From an uncultured Saprospiraceae bacterium (lineage in GTDB: Bacteria > Bacteroidota > Bacteroidia > Chitinophagales > Saprospiraceae), in assembly GCA_937959115.1 (NCBI GenBank), contig CALGAW010000015.1:62001-126000 (forward strand): a stretch of DNA of 64,000 nt, written 5' to 3'. The position numbers were made by a program, and so were the translations under genes. The notes below the pieces were generated by a model, which ran no database searches, was not told the DNA's origin, and saw nothing but the letters and a program-made list of their open reading frames with translations. Shown here piece after piece: positions 41,907 to 53,800 of this stretch (positions are counted from its first letter, which is position 1; each line of letters opens with the position of its first letter).

Positions 41907-44900
41907 TCACCCATTGTTTACAATAGGTAATTCAATGAAGAACGAGGTTCCTATGTCTACTTCCGTCTCAAAGTAAATCTTACCAGCAGCTGATTCTACG
42001 ATGTTTCGTGTAATGGCAAGTCCTAGGCCGGTTCCACTGGATTTGGTGGTAAAGTTGGGTACGAATACATTTTTCTGTTTATCCTCAGGAATCCCTACTC
42101 CATTGTCTCTGACCTCTATGATAGCCATGGTGTCCTTTTTCTTTAAAGAGACAGTAATTATGCCCAGTCGAGTTTCAGGAATTGCTTGGATAGCGTTTTT
42201 AATCAGGTTGTTGAGCGCACGGACCATTTGGTTACGGTCAGCAAAAACGATGAATTCATCTAGTGGCATCTCAAGAGAAATATCCATGTTGTCCCGTTCA
42301 CTAAACAAGTCATAGACAGAGCTAATCAATGAATTGATTAAGAATTTCTCGTTGGTTGCCTTTGGCATCTTGGCAAAATTAGAGAAGGAAGAAGCGATAT
42401 TGGATAAGCTGTCAATCTGTTCGACAAGTGTTTTAGACACTCTGCTGACCATATCCTGAATATCGTCAAGATCAGACTCTTTGGAAGCGCGTTGCAAGTG
42501 CTGGATACTTAGTTTCATAGGTGTCAGCGGATTTTTAATCTCATGTGCCACCTGCTTTGCCATTTCCCGCCAAGCAGTTTCTCTGTTGGATTGTGCTAGT
42601 AGATTGGCACTTTCCTCAAGCTCATTAATCATTTTATTGTATTCGTCTACCAAGGCGCCAATTTCGTCATCATTACTCCATTCCAATTGAGTGTTTTTGC
42701 GACCTAGTTTTACCTGTTTTAGCTTTTCACCGATGGTGACAATTGGGCTGGTTACTGAATTACCAATAAGGATGGCCACGAGGCCAGAAAAGATAAGTAG
42801 CAAGACGTAAACATTGAGCAGTGTGCCCATAAACTCAGACACATCTTCTCGAAGGTTTTCAAGTTGTGAATAGTAGGGAAGACCTACGTATCCTGTGATT
42901 GTCCCATTTGTTGCTTTCAAGGGGACATAAGCTGTTTTAAAGGTGAGTTTGCCGATGGCCTCTTCTTGTGTGTGCTGGTCTACGCGCACCTTGTCTAAAT
43001 TGTAGAAGGCGACTGGATCAATCTTATCAGAGATTAACCCAATATCAACAATGGCCAACTGAGAAGAAGCTTCTAAATCTCCCTGCAAATCATATAAATT
43101 GATATCCATTCTGTGGATTTCCGAAAGGTCTGAAATGTCGGGTCTATAGTAGGGATTATCTTCGTTTTTATCCATTGCGACCTTGATTGATGCAAGGACA
43201 CCGCGCACTTTTCTTCCCAATCTTTGATCGTGGTACTTTGTAAATTCTCCTCTAAAGTAAATGACTGTTACAACTCCAATAATGACAAAAGAGAGAATGA
43301 TCATAGAGATGACTGATACGTTAATCCTATTCCTAAGTGTTGGACGTAGTCTAAGAATTGACCTAAACTTGCCAGAAGAAATATTCTTAATGAAAAAATC
43401 AAAAAGCACGATTAGAATCATCACTAACAGCTGCAAGCAAAACATGTAGGAGAATAGAGAGACTGGACGGATAAATTCTTCATTCTCCTTGGTGACTACG
43501 ATTGTTTTTTCATTATTTACGGCATAAACAAGATGCACGTAATTGTCATCTGTAATGCTTTTGAAACCGCTTTCTACATTAAATGGCTCTAGGAAAGGGT
43601 AGAAATTGCCATTGCTTTTTAACCGTTGTCCCTTGCGGTAAATCGCAAAATTGTAACGCTCCATTTTCTGTGAAGACTTCATCTGTTTATCCAGCAATAA
43701 GGCAGGGTAAAGCCTCGATCCTTTAATGTCTTTTGCTAGTAGATTAATTACGATTCTACCGTAGGGTTTGTTAATCCTCTTTATCGGAATATCTGCTATA
43801 TAATTTAACTTCCCATTTGCATCGAGCCAATAGTGCAGATACTCAAAGCCCGTCTTTTTTCCTGTGCTGATAAGCTTTTCAAAACTTGCGTACTCTATTC
43901 CTTCTCCTTTGATTCTCGCACCTGTAGCGTTGTAGACGTGGACAGATGAATTGTATTTGTTAAACAGGTAGGTTCGAACATACTTTTTTTGGATCCGCTC
44001 AACAATCTCATTTTTTGGAATCCACGGAGAAACGAAGAAGTTTTGTATAAACTTATCATTAATTAAGTTTGTATGAATTTGTTGAAACTTAAACTCAGTA
44101 TATCTGTCATTTTCTTCTGCTAGTTTCAATGCATACAATCTTCTCGTATTAAATTCTTTTTCAAAGTTGTAATTATAAAGTAAAACAGTAGAAAACACTG
44201 AAAAGATAATCAACCACGTTAATAACCAGAAGTAAGTCATGGATTTTGCTCGAACAAATAATTCAAACAATAAAATGAATCCCATTGAAAAAATAACAAG
44301 AATAAGAGACGAAGTGCTCAGTAAATCCAAGTAATTGATAATGGTGGTTATCGAAAGTAATGCACCAATAAAAAGAATTTTCTCATTTAAGTTGATGGAC
44401 ATCTTGGAAAGAATATTCATTAACTTTTGTGAAAAAATAAATAAACTTCCAGTCAATAGAGTCAAGCTAAATAAACCACAAAAACTGTAGATGTTTAGGC
44501 TAAAAATATTATTAAATTCAAGTGTGATTTCAGAGTTTCTTGCAAGACTAATAAATATCCGGCTAATCACAAACACTGCACCTGTAATTACACAGTAAAT
44601 GAATAGACCAATTAAATACTGATTTCGTTTGGCAATTTTACTAAAACCTCGCGGTCTGAATTGAAAATTAAAAAAGGCTATTATCCACAATGTCAATAAG
44701 ATGTCAATAAGTAGGTCGCCAATAGAAGGGAACAAATTTGAAGCGTAATGCCTAGGGTGAAAAATATCTATATCTCGAAATGTGTCAAGCCAATCAAAGT
44801 AGTAACTTAATCCACGAACAAAGGCAATACCAAGCAATAATACAGTAAACCCTGACCAAAAGCCTTTCTTTTTGACAGTGCGATGTGCTACCTCATTGAC

Positions 44901-45578
44901 AAACAAGGCTAATAGGATGAAGCCTAAGAGATACAACAAAAATGTATTCCCCTGGTTTTTCTTAGTTAATTGTCGCTTAGATCGAATCTTAAATAGTGGT
45001 TTCTCCTCTCTGTTTCGTACAGTGACACCAGTTGCCTCATCTAACACAATATAGTCAGGAATAGTATTATCCAAAACGATCCGATCCTGAAGGTATTCAT
45101 TGTTTACAGGAAACTTGTTGTAGATTGGAATTAGGCCTAAAATTGTTAAAGATCGCTTTGTTCTATTATTGAAATAAGTTTCCTTAATCAATTCATAATC
45201 TCCATTCTTCTGCCCGACGATTTTATTGACTCTTCCATCTGTAGGCGTGATATCGGTAAGGTATGGAAGTACTTTGTTGTTCGACCAAAAGCGAAGGGAA
45301 TCATTTTCATAGATACAAATCGTGTAGAGTTTTTTATTTAGCGAACTAAGATAGTCGCTTGACAATTCACCATTTGCTGCTGATTCAATGAGTTTAGCAT
45401 CACCAAAAAAGGAATTAACTTCTTGTTCAAGTGTGTGCAATTTTGTTTCTATCTGGTTGGCATACCGATAAAGACTATGGGCTTCACCCGCGACATTATC
45501 ATACACTTTTGCAAGAATAATAACGATGATCGCAAGCCACAAAAACAAATATGGTACTGCAACAAACTTCCTCAACAT
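41907..45578 (-). CDS. large multi-TM sensor histidine kinase, NtrY-like
   Basis: This 1223-residue kinase has about 12 membrane helices in the N-terminal two thirds, with three soluble sensing regions (about 30-190, 475-680 and 765-895), then a HAMP linker (about 935-985), a HisKA dimer helix with the phosphoacceptor His1012 in HEIKNPLTP, and an ATPase with N-box NLIKNAIQAIP, G1 DNGVGIPED and G2 TGLGLAI. The HEIKNPLTPMKLSIQHL form is typical of NtrY-type nitrogen sensors and related kinases. I see no response regulator gene next to it. It follows kmo by 72 bases, so cotranscription is possible. The ligand is unknown. Confidence 0.87.
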   Translation of the reverse strand: MLRKFVAVPYLFLWLAIIVIILAKVYDNVAGEAHSLYRYANQIETKLHTLEQEVNSFFGDAKLIESAANGELSSDYLSSLNKKLYTICIYENDSLRFWSNNKVLPYLTDITPTDGRVNKIVGQKNGDYELIKETYFNNRTKRSLTILGLIPIYNKFPVNNEYLQDRIVLDNTIPDYIVLDEATGVTVRNREEKPLFKIRSKRQLTKKNQGNTFLLYLLGFILLALFVNEVAHRTVKKKGFWSGFTVLLLGIAFVRGLSYYFDWLDTFRDIDIFHPRHYASNLFPSIGDLLIDILLTLWIIAFFNFQFRPRGFSKIAKRNQYLIGLFIYCVITGAVFVISRIFISLARNSEITLEFNNIFSLNIYSFCGLFSLTLLTGSLFIFSQKLMNILSKMSINLNEKILFIGALLSITTIINYLDLLSTSSLILVIFSMGFILLFELFVRAKSMTYFWLLTWLIIFSVFSTVLLYNYNFEKEFNTRRLYALKLAEENDRYTEFKFQQIHTNLINDKFIQNFFVSPWIPKNEIVERIQKKYVRTYLFNKYNSSVHVYNATGARIKGEGIEYASFEKLISTGKKTGFEYLHYWLDANGKLNYIADIPIKRINKPYGRIVINLLAKDIKGSRLYPALLLDKQMKSSQKMERYNFAIYRKGQRLKSNGNFYPFLEPFNVESGFKSITDDNYVHLVYAVNNEKTIVVTKENEEFIRPVSLFSYMFCLQLLVMILIVLFDFFIKNISSGKFRSILRLRPTLRNRINVSVISMIILSFVIIGVVTVIYFRGEFTKYHDQRLGRKVRGVLASIKVAMDKNEDNPYYRPDISDLSEIHRMDINLYDLQGDLEASSQLAIVDIGLISDKIDPVAFYNLDKVRVDQHTQEEAIGKLTFKTAYVPLKATNGTITGYVGLPYYSQLENLREDVSEFMGTLLNVYVLLLIFSGLVAILIGNSVTSPIVTIGEKLKQVKLGRKNTQLEWSNDDEIGALVDEYNKMINELEESANLLAQSNRETAWREMAKQVAHEIKNPLTPMKLSIQHLQRASKESDLDDIQDMVSRVSKTLVEQIDSLSNIASSFSNFAKMPKATNEKFLINSLISSVYDLFSERDNMDISLEMPLDEFIVFADRNQMVRALNNLIKNAIQAIPETRLGIITVSLKKKDTMAIIEVRDNGVGIPEDKQKNVFVPNFTTKSSGTGLGLAITRNIVESAAGKIYFETEVDIGTSFFIELPIVNNG

Positions 45579-45650
45579 GTAACTTTTTTAATCAATTCCT
45601 TCAAATTTTGACCCAAAATAGCAAATCTAATGAATATCGATTTTCATCAC

Positions 45651-47003
45651 CTACAATAAGTAGTCAGCTTTTAACACTGCTAATTTTTTCATAACAGTAT
45701 CCAATTCAATTGATTCTTCTTCATTAGTACACAATTCTAGTAAGAGTTGATCTTGTTTTCTTCCTAGTGCCTTTGCTACTGAATACGGTATTTGTTCGCA
45801 AAACGTCACTAAGGAATATTTTGAATGATAATCATCATAATTTTTCTCTAGCTGCATTTCAAGTTGTCGTTTTTTAACAAATCCTGGATGGATGACATGG
45901 TCTTGCATCTCATGAAAATTGTCTAAAGCAAGTGCAGCAATGGCATCCGCATCTGGTTTTCTTTTCTGGGAAAATGCTTCGATTACGGTACTCCAGTCTC
46001 CGTTGTGTTTGTCATATAACTCATCGAAGACGACGACATCTTCAAAACTAGCATTCATCCCCTGGCCATAAAAAGGAACGATAGCATGGGCGGCATCTCC
46101 CATCAGTACAATCCTCCCACCTACCTGCCATGGCGCACAGGAAATAGTCCCAAGTCGACCGACAGGATTCTTAAAGAAGTCATTCAGATAGTCAGGACAA
46201 TAGGGAATCAGTTCCGCGAAATATTGCTCAAAAAATGCAGTTACTCGTTCCTCACTATCGAGAAACGCAAAGCTGTCAGGCCCTTCATTTGGAAAAAATG
46301 CGGTAACCGTAAAACTGCCATCTGGATTCGGAAGCGCAATTACCATAAACTTGCCACGTGGCCAAATGTGAAGGGCGTGTTGATCCAATAAAAAACCCCC
46401 ATCAGGGCCAGGCGGAATTGTGAGTTCCTTGTAACCATGTGATAAAAAAGATTGAGAAACGGCAAGCTGATGGGTGACTTCTAGACTTTTTCTTACCGCA
46501 GATCCCGCTCCGTCTGTGCCAATTACAACATCAGGCGTTAAGACTTTGGTAAACGCCCCGTCTCCTAGTACGACTTGCACACAATCATCGGATAGCTCGA
46601 TCGTTTTGCAAGGGGTTTCGAAGTAAATCTTAATGTTTTCGTAGGTTTCGGCTTTATCTAGCAAGGTCATATTCAACCCACCTCGAGGGACAGAATTAAT
46701 GTGATGTTGTTCACGACCGCTGTAATGAGAAAACCGTTGCATGCCATCAGTAGTGTGAATCATTCGTCCCTTCATCGGTATGCAGGTTTTTAGTACCTCT
46801 TCCTTGATTCCAACAAGATCCAGTGCTCTCAGTCCCCTGTTTGACAGGGCTAGATTAATTGATCTACCGGCAGCGATAGACGCTTTTCTCATGTCTGGGC
46901 GCTTTTCTATTAATGTGACTTGACATCCCTTCTGGGCAAGTCGAATGGCTAGTAACGTTCCACATAGACCAGCACCACAAATCACAACAGTATTTTTTTT
47001 CAT
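45651..47003 (-). CDS. kmo: kynurenine 3-monooxygenase
   Basis: This 450-residue FAD enzyme hydroxylates kynurenine at position 3 with NADPH and O2 in the eukaryote-type tryptophan degradation/NAD synthesis pathway. The FAD-binding GAGLCG motif (residues 10-15) opens it, GRSINLALSNRGLRAL is the family motif near 46-61, and GDAAHAIVPFYGQGMNASFED near 300 is the second FAD motif. It lacks the mitochondrial membrane tail seen in eukaryotic versions. No other kynurenine-pathway gene is in the window. The histidine kinase gene follows on the same strand. Confidence 0.93.
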   Translation of the reverse strand: MKKNTVVICGAGLCGTLLAIRLAQKGCQVTLIEKRPDMRKASIAAGRSINLALSNRGLRALDLVGIKEEVLKTCIPMKGRMIHTTDGMQRFSHYSGREQHHINSVPRGGLNMTLLDKAETYENIKIYFETPCKTIELSDDCVQVVLGDGAFTKVLTPDVVIGTDGAGSAVRKSLEVTHQLAVSQSFLSHGYKELTIPPGPDGGFLLDQHALHIWPRGKFMVIALPNPDGSFTVTAFFPNEGPDSFAFLDSEERVTAFFEQYFAELIPYCPDYLNDFFKNPVGRLGTISCAPWQVGGRIVLMGDAAHAIVPFYGQGMNASFEDVVVFDELYDKHNGDWSTVIEAFSQKRKPDADAIAALALDNFHEMQDHVIHPGFVKKRQLEMQLEKNYDDYHSKYSLVTFCEQIPYSVAKALGRKQDQLLLELCTNEEESIELDTVMKKLAVLKADYLL

Positions 47004-47851
47004 ATCCTTAATATTCGAAATCAGCTTAAAATTGCATCAATTATTCCGATTATATTAACCTTTTAAGATGAAAAATGTTTTTTTCCCTTAAAAAGGTAGA
47101 ATTTATTGATGGTGAGGTAATTTCTTATGAAGGAGATGTCACTTTGAAAAGGTGATTTAATTATTAGTTAAGAATTCCATTCTGACAATTTCAACCAATT
47201 GTTTTTCAGGTGTTTAATACACTGTGAGAAATACAATTTACCTATTTGGGTAAAATTAAATAAGTAATGAATGGTTGTCGAATATTGTAGATTAGATTTG
47301 GTTTTTAATGTTCTGTTTAAGGCTGTAATTAATGAAGATGAAATGATTGAATTTGTTGATTTTAATGGATTGACCATGCTTTACCAGCCTTTAATTTGTT
47401 GTTTTGAACATCCATTTTGCATTTCATTCAAGAAATTTGAAAGAATTCCACAATATTTTAATTTTTAAATTGTATTTTTTCTATATTTGACAAGGAAACG
47501 TTAAGAAAACGTGGCCTAACCCAAAAACTTCCTATTAAGAAATTATAATTTATTCAAGTTTCATGCTATTGGATACTTAGTAAGTATTTGATTGACAGTT
47601 TTTTATTGTTTATTTCTTTTTAGAATTTATTTATTTTCCTATAAAATCGGTTGGTTGAGGCAGCGAATTGTGTTATGTATTCGTATTAACATTAATTTAA
47701 CAAAATGTAATGTGTTTCAGGGGTTGAACAAATTGCTTTTTTCTTTCCGATCATAAGATTATATTGTTATATTAGCTAGACCCCAGTACAAAAGTGTGCA
47801 AACTAACAGAACTAACCCATTTTATTTTACTAACCAAAATCAATTAGAACA
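47004..47851. other. 848-base AT-rich intergenic region upstream of the giant adhesin
   Basis: I see no supportable gene here: short frames at 47271-47468 and 47168-47377 have no family pattern and overlap each other. Two -7-like boxes occur on the plus strand, TAGATTTG at 47293-47300 and TATATTTG at 47482-47489, neither with a clear -33 partner. If the second is used the adhesin mRNA leader is about 360 bases. Confidence 0.5.
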
Positions 47852-50800
47852 ATGAACAAATCCTATACCAAACTTCTTGGATTTTTTATCCTTCTATTTT
47901 TTTGTTCTACCCTTTCTGCCAATGACGAATGTATTAATGCCGCAGTCATTACAGATGTCCAAAACTGGTGTTCTTCCTCAGGAGCATTTACCCTCGCAGG
48001 TGCCACAGATAGTGGTGATGGATCCTGCGAAATAGGAAATAGAGATCGATGGTTCAGCTTTACAGCTGCATTTACCGATGTAACAATAGCTATTATTGGT
48101 GGTGTAGCAGGTGGAGGTCCAACAGGTGGAACTCTAAATGACCCTGAGATTACCATGTATAGTGGACCCTGTAATGCACTTTTAGAAATAAAATGTGATG
48201 CAGATTTAGCCGCGGATAATACAGTAGAAACTTACAAAGGTGGGCTTACACCAGGGCAAACATACTACTTCAAAGTAGATAGTAGAACATTTGTAGGAAG
48301 TACATTTATGATCTGTTTGAACAACTATAACGCTCCTCAAGAGCCAGATAGTGATTGCCCTACTGCAACTGTGCTTTGTGATAAGACTGGATTTTCTGTA
48401 CCAGAAGTTACAGGCGCTGGATCTAACAATCAAGAAATGCAAGATGCATTTTGTTTTCATTTCCCAAATCCTTTTCCAACCCAAACATTAGAATCCAACT
48501 CTGTATGGTACACGTGGACAGCCTTAACTACAGGTACTGTTTCATTTGACTTGGTTCCTGCAAACCCTTCAGACGACCTTGATTTTGTCGTTTATGAAAT
48601 GCCAGGTGGTTTCAATCCGGGTGGAGGACTTAACTGTAACGGAAAAATTGTTCGAAGATGTATGGCGTCAGGAAATCTTCCTGCATGGACAACATGTTTT
48701 GGACCAACAGGTCTGGATCTAATTTCCCTTCAACACCATGAGAATTTGAACTGTTATAACGATGCTCCAACGAGTCCAACAAATCCTACAACAATAATCG
48801 ATGATAATTATGCACGAGCACTTGATCAGATTCAAGGAAATGTATATGCGCTTGTTGTGAATAACTTCTCCTCCACTGGAAATGGATTTAGTATTGAATG
48901 GGGAGGAACTGGATTGTTTGAAGGTCCTATACCTGATTTTACCGTTGCACCTCAGAATCTGTGTACAAATGGACAAATCGTTGTAACAGATGCTTCTTTC
49001 TACCCACAAGGTCAATTGATTGAGTGGGAATGGGATTTTGGTGTCGATGCAATTCCTCAAGGATCCATTACACAAGGACCACACACGATTACCTATACTT
49101 CAGGTGGTCCTAAAATTATTACGCTAATTGTAACCTCAGAAAGATATTGTAAAGTAACGCACCAAGATACAGTGAATGTAATTGATGTGACGGGACTTGT
49201 AATTGAGGTCAATGCTACTTGTACAATGGGAGGTGTCGCTACTGTAGTCGGTACTGGAGGCATAGCTCCTTATACTTACCAATGGAGTAACAATCAAACA
49301 GGACCAACAGCAACTGGCCTTGCCCCAGGTACTTATCAAGTCGTTATAACTGACGCTACTGGATGTTCTGGAACAGAGTCCGCAACCATTGCTGGAACAG
49401 GAACCGTACAAATTTCCACCAATGTATTATCTCATGTAACTTGTAATGGAGGAAATAATGGAAGTGCCTCGGTGATAATTAACCCTACAAGCGGAACACC
49501 TCCATATACTGTTCTTTGGTCCAACGGATCATCTGCAACACTCCAATTGAATCTCAGTGCAGGAACCTATACAGTTACGGTGACGGATCAGCTTGGTTGT
49601 TCAACCAACCAATCAATCACAATACTAGAACCTTCAGCTATTGTACCCATCATAGTAAGTAGTACACCTGCAACCTGCTCAGTTTGTAACGGTACAGCAG
49701 ATTTAAATGTTACTGGAGGAAATCCACCTTACACTTACTTATGGTCTAATGGTGCAGTAACACAAGATGTCACGGGTTTATGTTCTGGTATTAATACGGT
49801 CACAGTCACCGATGGAAGTGGATGTACCGCAACGACTTCTGTCAATATAGGATTGAATGATTCTTTTGGCATAAGTGGAACGAACTCCGTTCCTGTTACC
49901 TGCCCTGGGAATTGTGATGGAAGTGCGATTGTAACTGCTTCTGGTGGTACGACTCCTTATACTTATACTTGGAACACAGGAGCAAATACAAATTCAATAG
50001 GTAGTCTTTGCGCTGGTACATATAATGTAACAGTAACTGACCAAACTGGATGTAGCGCTGCCGCAAGTATAGTTGTTGGAAGTGCCGCAAACTTTGTTAC
50101 AACAACAGCAGTCACAGCAACAAGCTGTCCAGGAATATGTGATGGCACAGCTACAATTACTGTTTCTGGTGGAACTCCCGGATATTTATATCAATGGAGT
50201 AATGGTGTGTTTTTACCCACAAATTCAACGTTATGTGGAGGCACCCATACCTATACTGTAACCGATTCAAATGGATGTCAAGCCACGGGATCCGTCGTGA
50301 TCTCAGAGGCTCCCGCTCTTAATGCAACAGCCACAGGAACGGATATCAGCTGCTTTATGGGCAATGACGGTACTGCGACCGCAACTGCTACTGGTGGATC
50401 ACCACCTTATACTTATAATTGGATGCCGGGTGGTGGCACTACTCAGACAATAACAGGTCTTAGTCAAGGAACATACATGGTAACGATAACCGATGACAAT
50501 GGTTGTACAACAGTTACCTCAACTACGATAAACGAACCAACAGATATTTCTACATCACTTACCACTGTAAATACGCTTTGTACTGCATGTTTGGGTGAAG
50601 CCGATGTAACGGTAACTGGAGGAACAGCACCTTACACCTATCAATGGAATAATGGAGCTGCTACAGAAGATGTTACTGGTTTATGTGCAGGAAGTTATAC
50701 ACTTACTGTCACCGATGATAATGGTTGTACTGAAACACTTGGAGTAAGTATAACAAGTAGTAATACATTTGGAGTATCGGCTATTGGAGTCGATAACAAT

Positions 50801-53800
50801 GTTTCCTGTAATGGGGTATGTGATGGACAAGCAACCGTAGCAGCTACTGGAGGAACAGCTCCATATACTTATCAATGGGGAGATGGACAAACGACACCAA
50901 CAGCTACAGGCTTGTGTGCAGGCCCATTACCCGTAACAGTTACCGATGTTACTGGTTGTAAAGAAGTAACAGGTGTTGTAATAACACAGTCCGCAGGGGT
51001 TACACTTACGACAAACCCAACAGGAAATGTTTCTTGTAATGGACTAAGTGATGGCTCTGCAACTGCGACAGCTGGTGGTGGAGATCCTCCTTATACTTAT
51101 GTTTGGGGTTCGGGTACAAACGGTCCAACTGTAACAAACTTAGGCGCTGGTACACATCCCGTAACCGTGACAGATAGTAACGGATGTACAGCTGTAGCAA
51201 CAGTAGCCATAACTGAACCACCTGTGCTCACATTATCTGCAACTCCCAACAATGGTGTCACTTGTAATGGTGATACCGATGGATCCGCGACCGCTACTGC
51301 AAATGGCGGTACAGCACCTTATGTTTATGATTGGGGGGGAGGCATAACTACTCAAACAAACGGTACACTTGGTGGCGGAAATCATACGGTCTCTGTAACA
51401 GACGCAAATGGATGTACGGCAACTGCTACTGTGAATATTAGCGAACCACCTCCAGTGACCGTGACCGTTGTACTTGATAACCCTGCAAGTTGTAGTGGAC
51501 AATCTGATGGCGGCGCTACTGCAACAGGCGGTGGCGGAACTGGTCCTTATTCTTATGTTTGGAGTAATGGAATCCTAGTCGCTCAAAATACCACATTACC
51601 TTCAGGAACTCATACGGTAACCGTTACCGATAGTAATGGATGTTCCGTAGTCGGTTCAATAAACGTAACAGATCCAAGTGCTTTAATTTCAAGTGCTGTT
51701 CAAAATAATCCTGTCTCTTGTAATGGCGGTTCAGATGGAACTGCAACCATTACTGCCTCTGGAGGAACAATGCCTTATTCTTATTTATGGAATACAGGAG
51801 GCACAGGAACATCAATAACAACAACTGCTGGGATTTATACTGTAGTCGTAACCGATGATAATGGATGTACTTCTACATCACAAGTAACAATAAACGAACC
51901 ACCAGCACTAACGCTTACAACATCAGGTAGTAGTGTTCCGTGTAATGGAGATCAAACAGGAACATTATCATCTACTCCAGGTGGAGGAACACCTCCTTAT
52001 ACGTATCAATGGGATAATGGTGCTGGTACAATGCAAAATCCTTCAAATCAAGGAGCTGGCACGTATACAGTAGTAGTTACGGATGACAATGGATGTGTCA
52101 TTACATCTAGTGCAGTCATTTCAGAACCTGCTGCTTTAACTGCAACTGCAACGCCTGTATCAGGTGTTACCTGTAACGGAGACAGCGATGGATCTGCAAC
52201 GGTAACTGCTGGTGGCGGTACTGCTCCTTATGTTTATAACTGGGATAGTAATGAGACGACTCCAACAGCAGTTATGCTTGATGGAGGTCCACATTCAGTG
52301 ACTGTAACAGATGATAATGGCTGTGCAGTCGTTACAACTGTCCTTATAGCTGAACCATCAGTTGTCACTATACAAGTTGCACTAGATAATAACGCAAGCT
52401 GCAATGGTGCCTCTGATGGTGGTGCTACAGCAACTGGAGGTGGAGGAACACCTCCCTACTCTTATGTATGGAGTAACGGTATCCTAGTGGCACAAAACAC
52501 AACACTACCGGCAGGTACTCATACGGTAACAGTTACTGATGGCAACGGATGTACTGCCGTAGGTTCAATAAATGTAACAGATCCTAGTGCAGTTACTGCT
52601 GTCGCGGTTCAGGTTAATCCAGTGTCTTGTTTTGGAGGTACTGATGGATCCGCAACCGTAACTGCGGGTGGAGGAACACCAACGTATACTTATCTATGGA
52701 GTAATAATGAAACAACAGCAACAATAACAGACGGTTCTGGTACTTATACGGTGGTTGTTACAGATGCAAATGGCTGTGTTGCAACAGCACAAGCTACAAT
52801 TAACCAACCACCACCATTAACGATTACTGCTACTGGAAGCAGTGTTTCCTGTAATGGAGACCAAACTGGTACATTATCAGTTACAGTAGGCGGTGGTGCA
52901 ACTCCTTATGGCTATCAATGGGATAATGGAGCTGGTACAGTACCAAATCCTTCAAATCAAGGAGCTGGCACATATAATGTAGTAGTGACAGATGCAAATG
53001 GATGTGTCATAACAGCAAGTGCTACAATCACAGAACCTACAGTACTAACAGCAACTGCGGCACCTGTTTCAGGCGTTACCTGTAATGGAGATAGTGATGG
53101 TTCTGCAACAGTGACTGCCACTGGTGGAACAAGTCCTTATACTTATAATTGGGATAGTAATGAAACTACAGCCACAGCAGTATTGCTTGATGGTGGTCCT
53201 CATTCAGTTACTGTAACAGATGGTAACGGCTGTGTTGTCGTTACAACTGTAATGATTGCTGAACCACCAGTTGTTACGATACTTGTTGCTTTAGATAATA
53301 ATGCAAGTTGTAACGGTGCCTCTGATGGTGGAGCTACAGCAACAGGCGGTGGCGGAACACCTCCTTACGCTTATGAATGGAGTAATGGTATCCTAGTGGC
53401 ACAAAACACAACATTACCTGCAGGTACACATATGGTTACTGTAACAGATGGTAATGGATGTACTGCAATCGGTTCAGTTAATGTTACAGATCCCAGTGCG
53501 GTTACAGCAGTAGCAACTCAAATTAGTCCAGTATCCTGTAATGGAGGAACTGATGGACAAGCTACAGTAACTGCTGGAGGCGGAACACCAACTTATACTT
53601 ATTTGTGGAGTAACGGTGAAACAACCGCAACAATTACAGATGGTTCTGGATCTTACACGGTATTAGTAACAGATAGTAATGGATGTACTGCAACAGCGCA
53701 AGCTACCATTACAGAACCAGCGGCTTTAACAGCATCAGCTTCTAACGGTTCAGTTCTTTGTAATGGAGATCAAACTGGAACAATAACAACAACCATTAGT

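Noticed and set aside
47168-47468. Two small frames on opposite strands in the adhesin's upstream region
   Set aside because: They overlap each other, show no signal, domain or motif, and have an AT-rich composition typical of non-coding DNA here.
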